DNA of 48,070 nt from NCBI GenBank assembly GCA_007130745.1, contig SLRW01000099.1:1-48070 (forward strand). Direction: 5' to 3'. Position 1 is the stretch's first letter; each line of letters starts with the position of its first letter. A program made the translations under genes and the position numbers. The notes under the pieces are model-generated. The model was not told where the DNA came from. It was given only the letters and a program-made list of their open reading frames with translations, and did no database searches. Shown one piece after another: positions 7,462 to 15,362 of the stretch. The DNA comes from Gammaproteobacteria bacterium. GTDB taxonomy: Bacteria; Pseudomonadota; Gammaproteobacteria; UBA5335; SLRW01.

Positions 7462-8331
7462 ATGTGTAGCAAGCAGGTGTGGCTTCAGCTTTTTTCGGGC
7501 GTGGCGTTGATTCTTTTCGCCCTGCCTGTGATGGCATACCAGGCCCCTTGGCTTTTCGCCGCTGAACTGGCGTCGGGATATGACAGTAATGTGGGAAATG
7601 CCGGGGTCTCGGCCGACCGACGCAGTGATGTTTTTGCCGAATTCGCGATACGCGGCAATCGCTTGTATATGCCTGGCGATTTTATTTCCCTGGAGCTGGA
7701 AGGAGCGTTGCGCGGGCGTTACTACGACAGCTACGAAGATCTCTCGTTCGCTGCCCCGGAGGGCGTGGTTCGCCTTAATTATCGACCGGCAGCCTCCTTC
7801 CGCACCCCCACGCTGACCGGCGAGGCCGTTGTCGGATATCGTGAATATGCCAGTCGCCTGCGTGACGGGGGCTATTACCGGCTGGGTCTGACGCTCAAAC
7901 AACCGCTTAATACTCGCCTGACGGGGCGGGTGAATACCACCTGGAATCGGCGCCTGGCCGGCAATGCCGTATTTGATTATGAATTCTACAGTCTGGGCTT
8001 GAGCCTGGACTGGCAGGTGTTTTCGCGATTGCTGGTCTATGCCGGCGGCGCCCGGCGGGAGGGTGGCCTGGTTAGCACCAGCCGGGACGACGCTGCCATC
8101 GAGCAAGTTGCTCGCGCCTGGCTGCCCGATGATGCCATTGTTGATCCCGATGAAGAGCAACTGGCCTACCGGCTGGATACGTCGGCTGATCGCTATTTTG
8201 CGGGCCTTAATTACGCGCTGAAGGACGGTTTGTCACTGGATATGCAGGCGCAGCACCAGGAGGCCGACACCTATGGCGGCATCAGTTACCGGCGTTACCA
8301 GCTGATGGCAGCTTTGATGTTGCGTTTCTGA
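7462..8331 (+). CDS. Predicted outer-membrane beta-barrel protein, function unknown
   Basis: A 289-residue protein that I do not recognise as a named family. The N terminus is a signal peptide with cleavage expected after VMA at about residue 25. The rest alternates polar and hydrophobic residues in strand-length pieces with many aromatic girdle residues (for example LELEGALRGRYYDSYEDL, GEAVVGYREYASRL, YSLGLSLDWQVFS), and it ends ...AALMLRF with the terminal Phe used as a barrel-assembly signal. ELASGYDSNVGNAG after the signal resembles the start of TPR-less outer-membrane proteins found near FecR-domain genes. It is divergent from the FecR-domain gene, which suggests a shared envelope function. 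A second Phe-terminated strand pattern gives about ten to twelve strands by eye, not computed. Confidence 0.7.
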   Translation: MCSKQVWLQLFSGVALILFALPVMAYQAPWLFAAELASGYDSNVGNAGVSADRRSDVFAEFAIRGNRLYMPGDFISLELEGALRGRYYDSYEDLSFAAPEGVVRLNYRPAASFRTPTLTGEAVVGYREYASRLRDGGYYRLGLTLKQPLNTRLTGRVNTTWNRRLAGNAVFDYEFYSLGLSLDWQVFSRLLVYAGGARREGGLVSTSRDDAAIEQVARAWLPDDAIVDPDEEQLAYRLDTSADRYFAGLNYALKDGLSLDMQAQHQEADTYGGISYRRYQLMAALMLRF

Positions 8332-8339
8332 AATATCGG

Positions 8340-9089
8340 TCAGGCGGAGTCTGCCGGGGAGTTGTCGGATGCCCGGATGTGCCGGCCGTTTTGCCTCTTG
8401 CTGTCTGGTCCCAGCAGATAGAGATAGGATGCCACGATGCTTTCGGGTGCCGGGAAATCGCTGGAAGGCGTGCCTGTGGCGATGGTAGTGCGCAACTGGG
8501 TGCCTACCTGGCCGGGGTCAATGGTGTTGACCCGGATGGGTGTATTGGCCTCGCTTTCCTGCGCCAGCATCTGCGCCAGCCCCTGCTGGGCCCACTTGCA
8601 GGCGCCGTAGGCGCCGTAATAAGCCCGACCTTCCAGGGCCGCGCCATCCAGAGTGAATACCACCGAGGCATCTGCCGATTTCTTCAGCAAGGGCAGGCAG
8701 GCCTGGGTGAGCAGAAAAGGTGCATTGAGGTTGACCTGTACTGCTCGCAACCATTCCTGCAGGGGCAGGTTGGCCAGCGGCGTGAGTCCGTGCAGCAAGG
8801 CAGCATTGTGCAGCAGGCCGTCAAGGCGCCCGAAATTTTCGTCCAGTGTCTGGGCCAGTTGGGCATAGGCCTCGGGGGGTTCGCTTTCGAGCTTGAAATG
8901 ACAGATGGCCGGTTCCGGGCCACCGGCTTCGACGATGCCGTCATAGACGCGTTCCAGGCCGCGCGCGCTACGCCCGAGCAGGGCCACGGTAGCGCCGTGC
9001 GCGGCCAGTGCCCTTGAAACAGCTGCGCCGATGCCGCCACCGGCGCCAGTGACGAGAATAATGCGGTCAGTCAGATCGGGTGCTGGCAT
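8340..9089 (-). CDS. yciK: YciK-like short-chain dehydrogenase/reductase
   Basis: A 249-residue classical SDR. The cofactor motif TGAGGGIG lies at the N terminus (VTGAGGGIGAAVSRALAAHG), the NAALL segment replaces NNAG, and the catalytic triad region reads DGAALEGRAYYGAYGACKWA, with Tyr and Lys in the YxxxK arrangement. It is predicted to be a cytosolic NAD(P)-dependent oxidoreductase; the substrate of YciK is not established. In Pseudomonas this gene follows mupP directly in the ubiG-mupP-yciK group. Here two genes (rmuC and a squalene-synthase-like gene) lie between. A 105-base gap separates it from the upstream gene, enough for its own promoter, though no clear box is seen. It is convergent with the barrel gene, with 8 bases between them. 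Confidence 0.88.
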   Translation of the reverse strand: MPAPDLTDRIILVTGAGGGIGAAVSRALAAHGATVALLGRSARGLERVYDGIVEAGGPEPAICHFKLESEPPEAYAQLAQTLDENFGRLDGLLHNAALLHGLTPLANLPLQEWLRAVQVNLNAPFLLTQACLPLLKKSADASVVFTLDGAALEGRAYYGAYGACKWAQQGLAQMLAQESEANTPIRVNTIDPGQVGTQLRTTIATGTPSSDFPAPESIVASYLYLLGPDSKRQNGRHIRASDNSPADSA

Positions 9090-9194
9090 GAATCAATTTT
9101 CCTTGGCTTTTGGCGACTTGCCGGTTCGGGATCAAGGCGCAAGATCATAACGCCTTCCCCAGCCTGTTTATATCCCCGGCAGAGTTCGGAGTGA

Positions 9195-10046
9195 TCAACT
9201 GCTTCGGCGTTTTTGTTCAGCCCTGCCTGCGCGCCAGGCCAGCCACAGGCGTTGTATTGGTGACAAACGCACAGGCCGGGCAAGGATCTCGAAATCGTGA
9301 TGCCGGATTTTCTCGAGCAGCGCCGTGATCAGGTGCAGTTCCGTCACGGCTGCGCGTTGGCGGTAGCGATCGCGCTCCGGCAGCAGCTTTGCGGCTTCTT
9401 CCGCCTGTTCATGCGCATGCTGATGCAATTCGCCCAGCAAGGCGCGCAGGGCAGGCGAGGTGCGTTGAGCGCCCAGGTCGGCCGGTGGCACTTCAAAGCG
9501 CTGGAGCATGGACTGGGGCAGGCGCAGGTGCTCGCGGCGGTAGTCTTCGCCGGCATTGACAATCACTTGCAGCAGCCCGGCGGCGGTGCCGTGGCCGCGG
9601 GCGAACCTGAGGGTGTCGTGATCCTCGTAGCCGCAGATGCCGGCGCAGATGATGCGGGTCATGCTGTCCAGTCGATGGCAGCGCAGCAGCAGGGCTTCGA
9701 GGTCTTGGTAGCCGGTTGGCGACAGGTCCAGGGTCGCACCCTCGACCATTTCCAGTAAATACTCCAGCTTGATGTCATGTGCGCGCATCAGCGGCGCCAG
9801 TGCTCGGCTGACCGGATGGCTGGGCTGGTTGTCAGCGCAGGCCGTCAGTTCCTGGCGCCACCAGCCCAGGCGTGCATGGGCCACACTTTCGTCGCTGGCC
9901 TGGTGGACTGAATCCAGTAGCTCCGCATGCAGGGCGTGGATGGTCAGTGCCGCCTCGCGGGTGGCGGGGTCGCCAAAAAGCGTGGCGATACGCACATCCG
10001 GCAGGCGCGCAAACACCTTGCGTTCGACGTATTGCCGCGGTGTCAT
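9195..10046 (-). CDS. Squalene/phytoene synthase-like protein, probable pseudoenzyme (NDUFAF6-like)
   Basis: A 283-residue all-alpha protein of the squalene/phytoene synthase fold. The pattern LLDSVHQASDESVAHARLGWWRQEL matches the NDUFAF6-like branch rather than true synthases: the first Asp-rich motif (DDxxD) is missing. The second motif, normally DxxxD before the conserved EDxRR...LP segment, reads NAGED in VIVNAGEDYRREHLRLP, so its first Asp is Asn. Loss of both Mg-pyrophosphate sites argues against prenyl transfer. The mitochondrial relative NDUFAF6 is a complex I assembly factor; a similar non-catalytic role here is inference. Its start overlaps the rmuC stop by four bases, so it is cotranscribed with rmuC. 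Confidence 0.78.
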   Translation of the reverse strand: MTPRQYVERKVFARLPDVRIATLFGDPATREAALTIHALHAELLDSVHQASDESVAHARLGWWRQELTACADNQPSHPVSRALAPLMRAHDIKLEYLLEMVEGATLDLSPTGYQDLEALLLRCHRLDSMTRIICAGICGYEDHDTLRFARGHGTAAGLLQVIVNAGEDYRREHLRLPQSMLQRFEVPPADLGAQRTSPALRALLGELHQHAHEQAEEAAKLLPERDRYRQRAAVTELHLITALLEKIRHHDFEILARPVRLSPIQRLWLAWRAGRAEQKRRSS

Positions 10047-11323
10047 TCGTTACGGTCCGGGGTGATCTGCCGGGTGGTTTTTTCCAGTTGCTCGGGTTGC
10101 TCAATCTTTTTGGAGCTCTGGATGCCCATTTCCGGGAAGCGTCTGGCACCCGGCATCACCTGGCGTTCCAGGGAGCCTACGGCACTATTGTAGTGTTTGA
10201 CGGTGGAATCCAGGGACTTGCCCACTCGACCGAGGTGTTCGGCGAAAGTGGCCAGGCGGCGGTAGAGCTCCTCGCCGGTCTCGCGAATCTTCTCGGCGTT
10301 TTCAGCCACACTGAGCTGACGCCAGCCGTAGGCCACGGCCCGCAACAGGGCGATGAAGCTGGTAGGTGTGGCCAGTACGATCTGCTGGCGCAGAGCGTCT
10401 TCCAGCAGACTGTCGTCGACGTCCATGGCGGCGGAAAGAAACTGGTCGCCGGGAATGAACAGCACCACGAAATCCGGCGTCTTGCTGAAGCTGTCCCAGT
10501 AGGACTTGCTGGCCAGTTCCCGGACCCGTTCGCGCACCTTGCGGGCATGGTGCTTGAGATGCAGCTGACGGTCGGTCTCGTTGTCGGCCTCGATCGCGCT
10601 CAGGTAACTGTCCAGCGGCGTCTTGACGTCCACCACGATTTCACGGTTTTCCGGCATGCGAATGATCATGTCGGGCCGGACCGCGGTATCACCGGTACCG
10701 GTGCGGCGATGTTCTTCCTCGTAGAAGTCGCAGTGGTCCACCATGCCGGCCAGCTCGGCCAGTCGACGCAGTGACAGCTGCCCCCACTGGCCGCGTACTT
10801 CCGGCCGCCGCAGCGCCTTGACCAGACGGGCCGTCTCGTTTTGCAGCTCGCGCTGGGTGTCGGTCATCTGGCGCAGATAATTCTCGATGGAGCCATAGGA
10901 CTGGCGGCGTTCCTTTTCCACCTCGTGCAGATGGCGTTCGGTTTTCTCCAGTGCCTCGCGCACCGGCTTGACCAGGTCTTCAACTGCTTTCTGGCGCTCG
11001 CCCAGATCAGCACGCGCGCCCATCTGGAACTGGGCCAGCTTTTCCTGCGCCAGGCTGAGGAATTGTTCGGAGTTGTGCTTGAACTGATCCCGGGAGAGCT
11101 GGTTGAAGGTGTTGGCCAGCTGTTCGCGCGATTCGGCCAGCATCTGTTCGAGCTGGTGGCCGCCACGGCGTTCGGCTTCAAGCTCCGAATGCAGGCGAAT
11201 GTTATCGCTTTCCAGCTGGCGCAACCGGCGCTGGGTAAACATCCAGGTAATCAGTGCCCCGGTGGCCAGGGCCACGGCAACAGCCACCAGTGCGGGCCAT
11301 TGGGTCTGCAGCCAGTCCAGCAT
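10043..11323 (-). CDS. rmuC: DNA recombination protein RmuC
   Basis: A 426-residue protein with an N-terminal membrane anchor (WPALVAVAVALATGALITWMF), a long coiled coil to about residue 170 rich in Glu, Arg and Leu, and then the RmuC nuclease-like domain. In that domain the blocks RGQWGQLSLRRLAELAGM, RPDMIIRMPENREIVVDVKTPLDSYL and TPDFVVLFIPGDQFLSAA are recognisable; the DVKTPLD segment fits a PD-(D/E)XK core. RmuC limits inversions at short inverted repeats in E. coli. Its start shares one base with the mupP stop (TGATG), and its end overlaps the next gene by four bases, so it is part of the mtaD-ubiG-mupP operon. The usual Pseudomonas order lacks it here. Confidence 0.92.
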   Translation of the reverse strand: MLDWLQTQWPALVAVAVALATGALITWMFTQRRLRQLESDNIRLHSELEAERRGGHQLEQMLAESREQLANTFNQLSRDQFKHNSEQFLSLAQEKLAQFQMGARADLGERQKAVEDLVKPVREALEKTERHLHEVEKERRQSYGSIENYLRQMTDTQRELQNETARLVKALRRPEVRGQWGQLSLRRLAELAGMVDHCDFYEEEHRRTGTGDTAVRPDMIIRMPENREIVVDVKTPLDSYLSAIEADNETDRQLHLKHHARKVRERVRELASKSYWDSFSKTPDFVVLFIPGDQFLSAAMDVDDSLLEDALRQQIVLATPTSFIALLRAVAYGWRQLSVAENAEKIRETGEELYRRLATFAEHLGRVGKSLDSTVKHYNSAVGSLERQVMPGARRFPEMGIQSSKKIEQPEQLEKTTRQITPDRNE

Positions 11324-11985
11324 CAGTGCGTCTCCAGCCAGTCCAGAATGTCGCCGGGCTGTTCAATATAGCCGTCGGCGGCCCAGGTGCGAGGGTCGCC
11401 ATCATCACCAAGATAGCCGAAAAGGGCGACCAGGTTCACGGTGCCAGCGCCGCGACCGGCGATGATGTCACGCCGGTCATCGCCCACAAACAGGCATTGT
11501 TGCGGCGCCAGTCCCAGAGACTGGCAAGCATGCAGTACCGGTGCCGGGTGGGGTTTGCGCTCACTCAGGGTGTCGCCGCTGACCACGCAGGCAGCCTGTT
11601 CGAGTATACCCAGACCCTCAAGCACCGGGCGGGTGAAGCGCGCCGGTTTGTTGGTTACCACCCCCCAGGGGACACCGGCCTCCTGCAAGCGGGTCAGCGT
11701 TTCGGTCATGCCCGGGAAAAGGCAGGTGTGATGTACGGGCTGTTCGGCATAGATCTGCAGAAAGCGTTCGCGAAGCTGCTCCAGTCGGGGGGCTTTCAGG
11801 TCCGCGCCGAACGCCAGCTTGAGCAGGCCGACGGCGCCGGTGGAGACGTATGGGCGAATACGTGCGTCGTTCAGTGGGGGTTGTTCGTGTTCGGACAGCA
11901 CCCGGTTGAGCGCCGCCCCCATATCCGGCGCGGTATCGGCCAGGGTGCCGTCAAGATCCAGCAAGACTGCCCGCAGCTCGCTCAT
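11323..11985 (-). CDS. mupP: HAD phosphatase, probable N-acetylmuramic acid 6-phosphate phosphatase
   Basis: A 220-residue HAD-superfamily phosphatase. Motif I is DLDGTLADT with the nucleophilic and acid/base Asp pair, motif II is VVTNKP, the conserved Lys is in SERKPHPAP, and motif IV is FVGDDRRDI. A cap insertion lies between motif I and II. In pseudomonads the gene between ubiG and yciK encodes MupP, which dephosphorylates MurNAc 6-phosphate in the cell-wall recycling route; the same position and similar sequence support that here. A phosphoglycolate phosphatase (Gph) is the alternative, since both share the fold. Its start overlaps the ubiG stop by four bases. Confidence 0.8.
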   Translation of the reverse strand: MSELRAVLLDLDGTLADTAPDMGAALNRVLSEHEQPPLNDARIRPYVSTGAVGLLKLAFGADLKAPRLEQLRERFLQIYAEQPVHHTCLFPGMTETLTRLQEAGVPWGVVTNKPARFTRPVLEGLGILEQAACVVSGDTLSERKPHPAPVLHACQSLGLAPQQCLFVGDDRRDIIAGRGAGTVNLVALFGYLGDDGDPRTWAADGYIEQPGDILDWLETH

Positions 11986-12698
11986 TGCTCCATCCGTCGA
12001 CAGCTCATGAAATAGTTAACCTCGACCCCGGGCCCCAGACGGAAAACATCCGTCAGGGGGTTGTAGTGAAGGCCGGTGAGGTCGGTGATTTCCAGTCCCG
12101 AATCGCGCGCCGGGGTGGCGATCTCGGAGGGGCGCAGCAGTCGTTCATAGCTGTGGGTGCCGCGTGGGACCATGCCCAGCAGGTGTTCGGCAGCCACAAT
12201 CGCCAGCGCCCAGGCTCGCGGCGTGCGATTGATGGTGGAAAAAATCACATGCCCGCCGGGGCGAACCAGCTGGCCGCAGGCGCGAACAATAGCCGCTGGA
12301 GCGGGGACATGCTCCAGCATCTCCAGACAGGTGACCAGGTCAAAGCTTGTCGGTTGTTCTGCAGCCAGCGCCTCGGCGGCTATTTGGCGATAGTTGATTT
12401 CCAGGCCGCTTTGCGTGGCATGTTTGTGGGCCACGGCCAGCGCCTCTGACGCCAGATCAATGCCGGTAACCTGTGCGCCGCGTTCGGCCATGCCTTCGCT
12501 GAGCAAACCACCACCACAGCCCACATCCAGCACCCGCAGATCACGCAGCCCACCGCACTGACGCTCGATATAATCCAGGCGCAGGGGGTTGATGCGATGC
12601 AGAGGCGCTGAACTGCCGTGTGGATCCCACCACTCGGTCGCCAGCGCATCAAAGTGGGCGATTTCACGGCTGTCGATATTTTCGCCGGGAGTGTTCAT
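11982..12698 (-). CDS. ubiG: Ubiquinone biosynthesis O-methyltransferase
   Basis: A 238-residue SAM-dependent methyltransferase that performs both O-methylation steps of ubiquinone synthesis. Motif I is LDVGCGGGLLSEGMAERG, the acidic loop is VTGIDLASEAL, and the post-I block TCLEMLEHVPAPAAIV is typical of UbiG. The start has the family's FDALATEWWDPHGSSAPLHR and the end has HYNPLTDVFRLGPGVEVNYF. The length is standard. It lies between mtaD (upstream, overlapping by four bases) and mupP (downstream, overlapping by four bases), the conserved Pseudomonas order. Confidence 0.96.
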   Translation of the reverse strand: MNTPGENIDSREIAHFDALATEWWDPHGSSAPLHRINPLRLDYIERQCGGLRDLRVLDVGCGGGLLSEGMAERGAQVTGIDLASEALAVAHKHATQSGLEINYRQIAAEALAAEQPTSFDLVTCLEMLEHVPAPAAIVRACGQLVRPGGHVIFSTINRTPRAWALAIVAAEHLLGMVPRGTHSYERLLRPSEIATPARDSGLEITDLTGLHYNPLTDVFRLGPGVEVNYFMSCRRMEQ

Positions 12699-14047
12699 GA
12701 GGTTGTCGCGTCCTGTTCACCGGCGCCGGCGCTGATGCGCTCGCCCCATTGCCTGGCGCGTGCGATCACCGCTGTCTCATCCATCTGTGTGAGCACGCCG
12801 CTGGAAAGCAACTGGCGGCCGGCGACCCAGGCATCGCTGACATGACCGCGATGCGCGGTATAGACCAGATGGGATATGGGGTTGAAGACCGGCACCATAT
12901 CCGCGCCATCCATGCGCACTGCCGCCAGGTCGGCCTTTTTGCCGGCTTCGATAGAACCAATTTCCTGCTCCAGGCCCAGTGCCCTGGCGCCCCCCAGGGT
13001 GGCCATGCGCAATACCCGCCAGGCGGGCAGGGCATCGGCGCGGCCGCTGGCTACTTTGGCCAGCAGGGCTGCGCTGCGCATTTCACCAAACATGTCCAGA
13101 TCGTTGTTGCTGGCATTGCCGTCGGTGCCCAGGGCGATATTGACGCCGGCGGCATCCAGTTCGGTGACAGGGCAGATGCCGCTGGCCAGTTTCATGTTGG
13201 ATTCCGGACAGTGCAGCACGTGGACTCCGGCTTCTGCTATCCGGGCGATTTCGCTTTCGTTGAGCTGGGTCATGTGCACGGCCAGCAGGCCGGGGTTAAG
13301 CATGCCCAGGCCGTCGAGGCGGGCCAGTGGCCTGATGCCCAGTTGGCTGACGCCTTGTTCGACTTCGTCGGCGGTTTCATGCACATGAATGTGGATGGGC
13401 ACATCAAGCTCGTCGGCACAGGTGCGGATACGCTGCAGGGGCTCGTCCGATACGGTGTACGGGGCGTGGGGCGCAAAAGCGGTGGTGATCAGCGGGTGAT
13501 GGCGGTATTCATCATGAACTGCCAGCCCCTTTGACAGGTACTCGTCGGGGTTGGCGGCCCATGCGGTGGGGAAATCCAGCATGATCATGCCCACGCAGGC
13601 GCGAATGCCGTGGCGGGCGGCGCGTTCGGCCACCCGGTCCGGGAAGAAATACATATCGTTGAAACAGGTGGTGCCGCCGCGCAGCATCTCGGCAATCGCC
13701 AGGTCGGTGCCGTCACTGACAAAGTCGCTGTTCACCCAGCGGCTTTCAGCCGGGACGATGTGTTCCTGCAGCCACTGCATCAGGGGCAGATCGTCGGCGA
13801 AGCCGCGCAACAGGGACATAGCCGCATGGGTGTGGGCATTGACGAGCCCCGGGATCAGCGCGTGCTGATCCCGGGTGATTTCATTTTTTGCCTGGTAACG
13901 GCTGGCCGCCTGACTGGTGGGTAATACCTCGATGATGCGGCCGCTTTCATCCACGGCGACGCAGTGCGCTTCAAGCACGCTGTTGTTGTCGTCCACCGGG
14001 ATCACCCAGCGGGCATGTATGAGGGTGTCAATCTGCTGCATGGTCAC
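12695..14047 (-). CDS. mtaD: Methylthioadenosine/S-adenosylhomocysteine deaminase
   Basis: An amidohydrolase of the TRZ/ATZ group, about 450 residues, that deaminates 5'-methylthioadenosine (and S-adenosylhomocysteine). Metal ligands are seen in PGLVNAHTHAAMSLLRG, in HIHVHETADEVEQG and in LGTDGNASNNDLDMFGE; the HCPESNMKLASG segment carries the usual Asn-Met-Lys. In Pseudomonas this enzyme feeds methylthioinosine to a phosphorylase, and mtnA is the next enzyme; here mtnA lies just across the divergent promoter region, so the pair suggests the same salvage route. The frame begins at GTG 14047, with AGGA close upstream; an ATG two codons in (14041) is an equally fair start. It heads the operon with ubiG and mupP. 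Confidence 0.92.
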   Translation of the reverse strand: MTMQQIDTLIHARWVIPVDDNNSVLEAHCVAVDESGRIIEVLPTSQAASRYQAKNEITRDQHALIPGLVNAHTHAAMSLLRGFADDLPLMQWLQEHIVPAESRWVNSDFVSDGTDLAIAEMLRGGTTCFNDMYFFPDRVAERAARHGIRACVGMIMLDFPTAWAANPDEYLSKGLAVHDEYRHHPLITTAFAPHAPYTVSDEPLQRIRTCADELDVPIHIHVHETADEVEQGVSQLGIRPLARLDGLGMLNPGLLAVHMTQLNESEIARIAEAGVHVLHCPESNMKLASGICPVTELDAAGVNIALGTDGNASNNDLDMFGEMRSAALLAKVASGRADALPAWRVLRMATLGGARALGLEQEIGSIEAGKKADLAAVRMDGADMVPVFNPISHLVYTAHRGHVSDAWVAGRQLLSSGVLTQMDETAVIARARQWGERISAGAGEQDATTS

Positions 14048-14137
14048 CGGTTCCTGCGCGTCGGTTGATGACTGGGTGCCAGGCAGATTCTACGCGTAAA
14101 GCCAATCTGATTTCAGGTCAATGTGATGACAGTCCGT

Positions 14138-14143
14138 TACAAT
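14138..14143 (+). promoter_or_regulatory. Candidate -10 box upstream of mtnA
   Basis: A TACAAT hexamer sits about 28 bases before ATG 14172. The upstream -35 region (AGGTCA at 17-base spacing) matches the consensus at only three of six positions, so the call is weak. It matters for the gene start: the in-frame ATG at 14142 lies inside this hexamer and could not be used from such a promoter. Similar GTTACAATG strings occur before galU and iscA. Confidence 0.35.
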
Positions 14144-14171
14144 GCCCGCTCCAGGATGCCGGGAAACCTTG

Positions 14172-15215
14172 ATGACGATAGCAACCATGCAACACGATTC
14201 GGTGCGTGCAGTTGAATGGTGTGATGATGCCCTGATGCTGCTGGATCAACGCCGGCTGCCGGCGGAAACAGCGTATTTGAGGCTGGAAAATGTACCGGCG
14301 GTGGTGGCTGCCATACGCAATATGAGCGTGCGCGGAGCACCGGCGATTGGCGTTACCGCGGCCTATGCCATGGTGCTGGCGGCGCGGGCCATCCCCGACT
14401 GTGAGGTGGCCGGCTGGCTGGGGGCAATGGAAAAGGCTCGCGAGCGCCTGGCGGCGGCGCGGCCGACTGCCGTGAATCTGGACTGGGCGTTGGCGGCCAT
14501 GATGGCCGTGGCGCATGAGTATCCGCGGGATCAGCAGGCTTTGCTGGCCGAAGCCAGGCGGATTCACGAAGCGGATATCGCCGGCAACCGGCGTATGGGC
14601 GAACTGGGTTCGGAGCTGATTTCCGCTGACAGTGTGGTGCTTACTCACTGCAATACCGGCGCTCTGGCGACGGGCGGTTATGGTACGGCGCTGGGGGTCA
14701 TCCGGGCCGCGGCGGCGACGGGCAAGATCAGGGAGGTGCTGGTTGATGAGACCCGACCCTGGTTACAGGGCGCACGTCTGACGGCCTGGGAGCTACACCG
14801 CGAAGGCATTCCCGCGCGCCTGATAGTGGATTCGGCCGCGGCCCTGTTCATGGCCCGCGGGGGAGTCAGCTGGGTGATCGTGGGGGCGGATCGCGTTGCC
14901 GCCAATGGCGATGTGGCCAACAAGATTGGCACCTATGCTCTGGCAGTGGCTGCACGCTATCACGGCGTGGGCTTTATGGTGGTGGCGCCGACGTCAACAG
15001 TGGATCTGGCCACGGCCACCGGTGAGGCGATTCCGATTGAGGAACGCGATGGTGCAGAGATCAGCGAGGGGGTCGATTTGCCGGCTTCGGTGGCCGTCTC
15101 CAACCCGGCATTTGACGTGACTCCGGCGGCTTTGGTGGATGTGCTGGTGACCGAACGCGGGGTGCTCAGGCAGCCTGACACCTGCGGTATTGATCGATTG
15201 ATGTCCGGGCTCTGA
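14172..15215 (+). CDS. mtnA: Methylthioribose-1-phosphate isomerase
   Basis: A 347-residue member of the eIF-2B-alpha/MtnA family that converts methylthioribose 1-phosphate to the ribulose form in methionine salvage. The start of the core (ALMLLDQRRLPAETAYL) and RNMSVRGAPAIGVTAAYAM are family blocks. The catalytic Cys is in LTHCNTGALATGGYGTALG and the catalytic Asp in VIVGADRVAANGDVANKIG. ATG 14172 gives the usual N terminus; ATG 14142 is in frame but falls within a likely -10 box. It is divergent from mtaD, an enzyme of the same pathway, over 124 bases. The later methionine salvage enzymes are not in the window. gyrA follows with its own promoter region. Confidence 0.95.
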   Translation: MTIATMQHDSVRAVEWCDDALMLLDQRRLPAETAYLRLENVPAVVAAIRNMSVRGAPAIGVTAAYAMVLAARAIPDCEVAGWLGAMEKARERLAAARPTAVNLDWALAAMMAVAHEYPRDQQALLAEARRIHEADIAGNRRMGELGSELISADSVVLTHCNTGALATGGYGTALGVIRAAAATGKIREVLVDETRPWLQGARLTAWELHREGIPARLIVDSAAALFMARGGVSWVIVGADRVAANGDVANKIGTYALAVAARYHGVGFMVVAPTSTVDLATATGEAIPIEERDGAEISEGVDLPASVAVSNPAFDVTPAALVDVLVTERGVLRQPDTCGIDRLMSGL

Positions 15216-15235
15216 TTCGGGTGTGTGAGAAGGCA

Positions 15236-15263
15236 TTCGAACAGCCCGGCTTTATGCTAGAAT
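15236..15263 (+). promoter_or_regulatory. Candidate promoter of gyrA with an extended -10
   Basis: The -10 box TAGAAT (15258-15263) is preceded by TGC, giving the extended form TGnTANAAT, in a 147-base gap with no gene. The -35 candidate TTCGAA (15236-15241), at 16 bases, is poor, which is usual for extended -10 promoters. Between it and gyrA lies a GC-rich stretch with a possible CGCC/GGCG hairpin (15292-15295 with 15317-15320) directly followed by seven T (15321-15327). Confidence 0.5.
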
Positions 15264-15362
15264 GCCTGCTTTGATTTGAGCACGCCCGGGGCGCCCGCTG
15301 AATAGCCTGGCGGGGTGGCGTTTTTTTCCGTTTTTAGCTGTTATCTGGGGTGGGTCAGCCTG

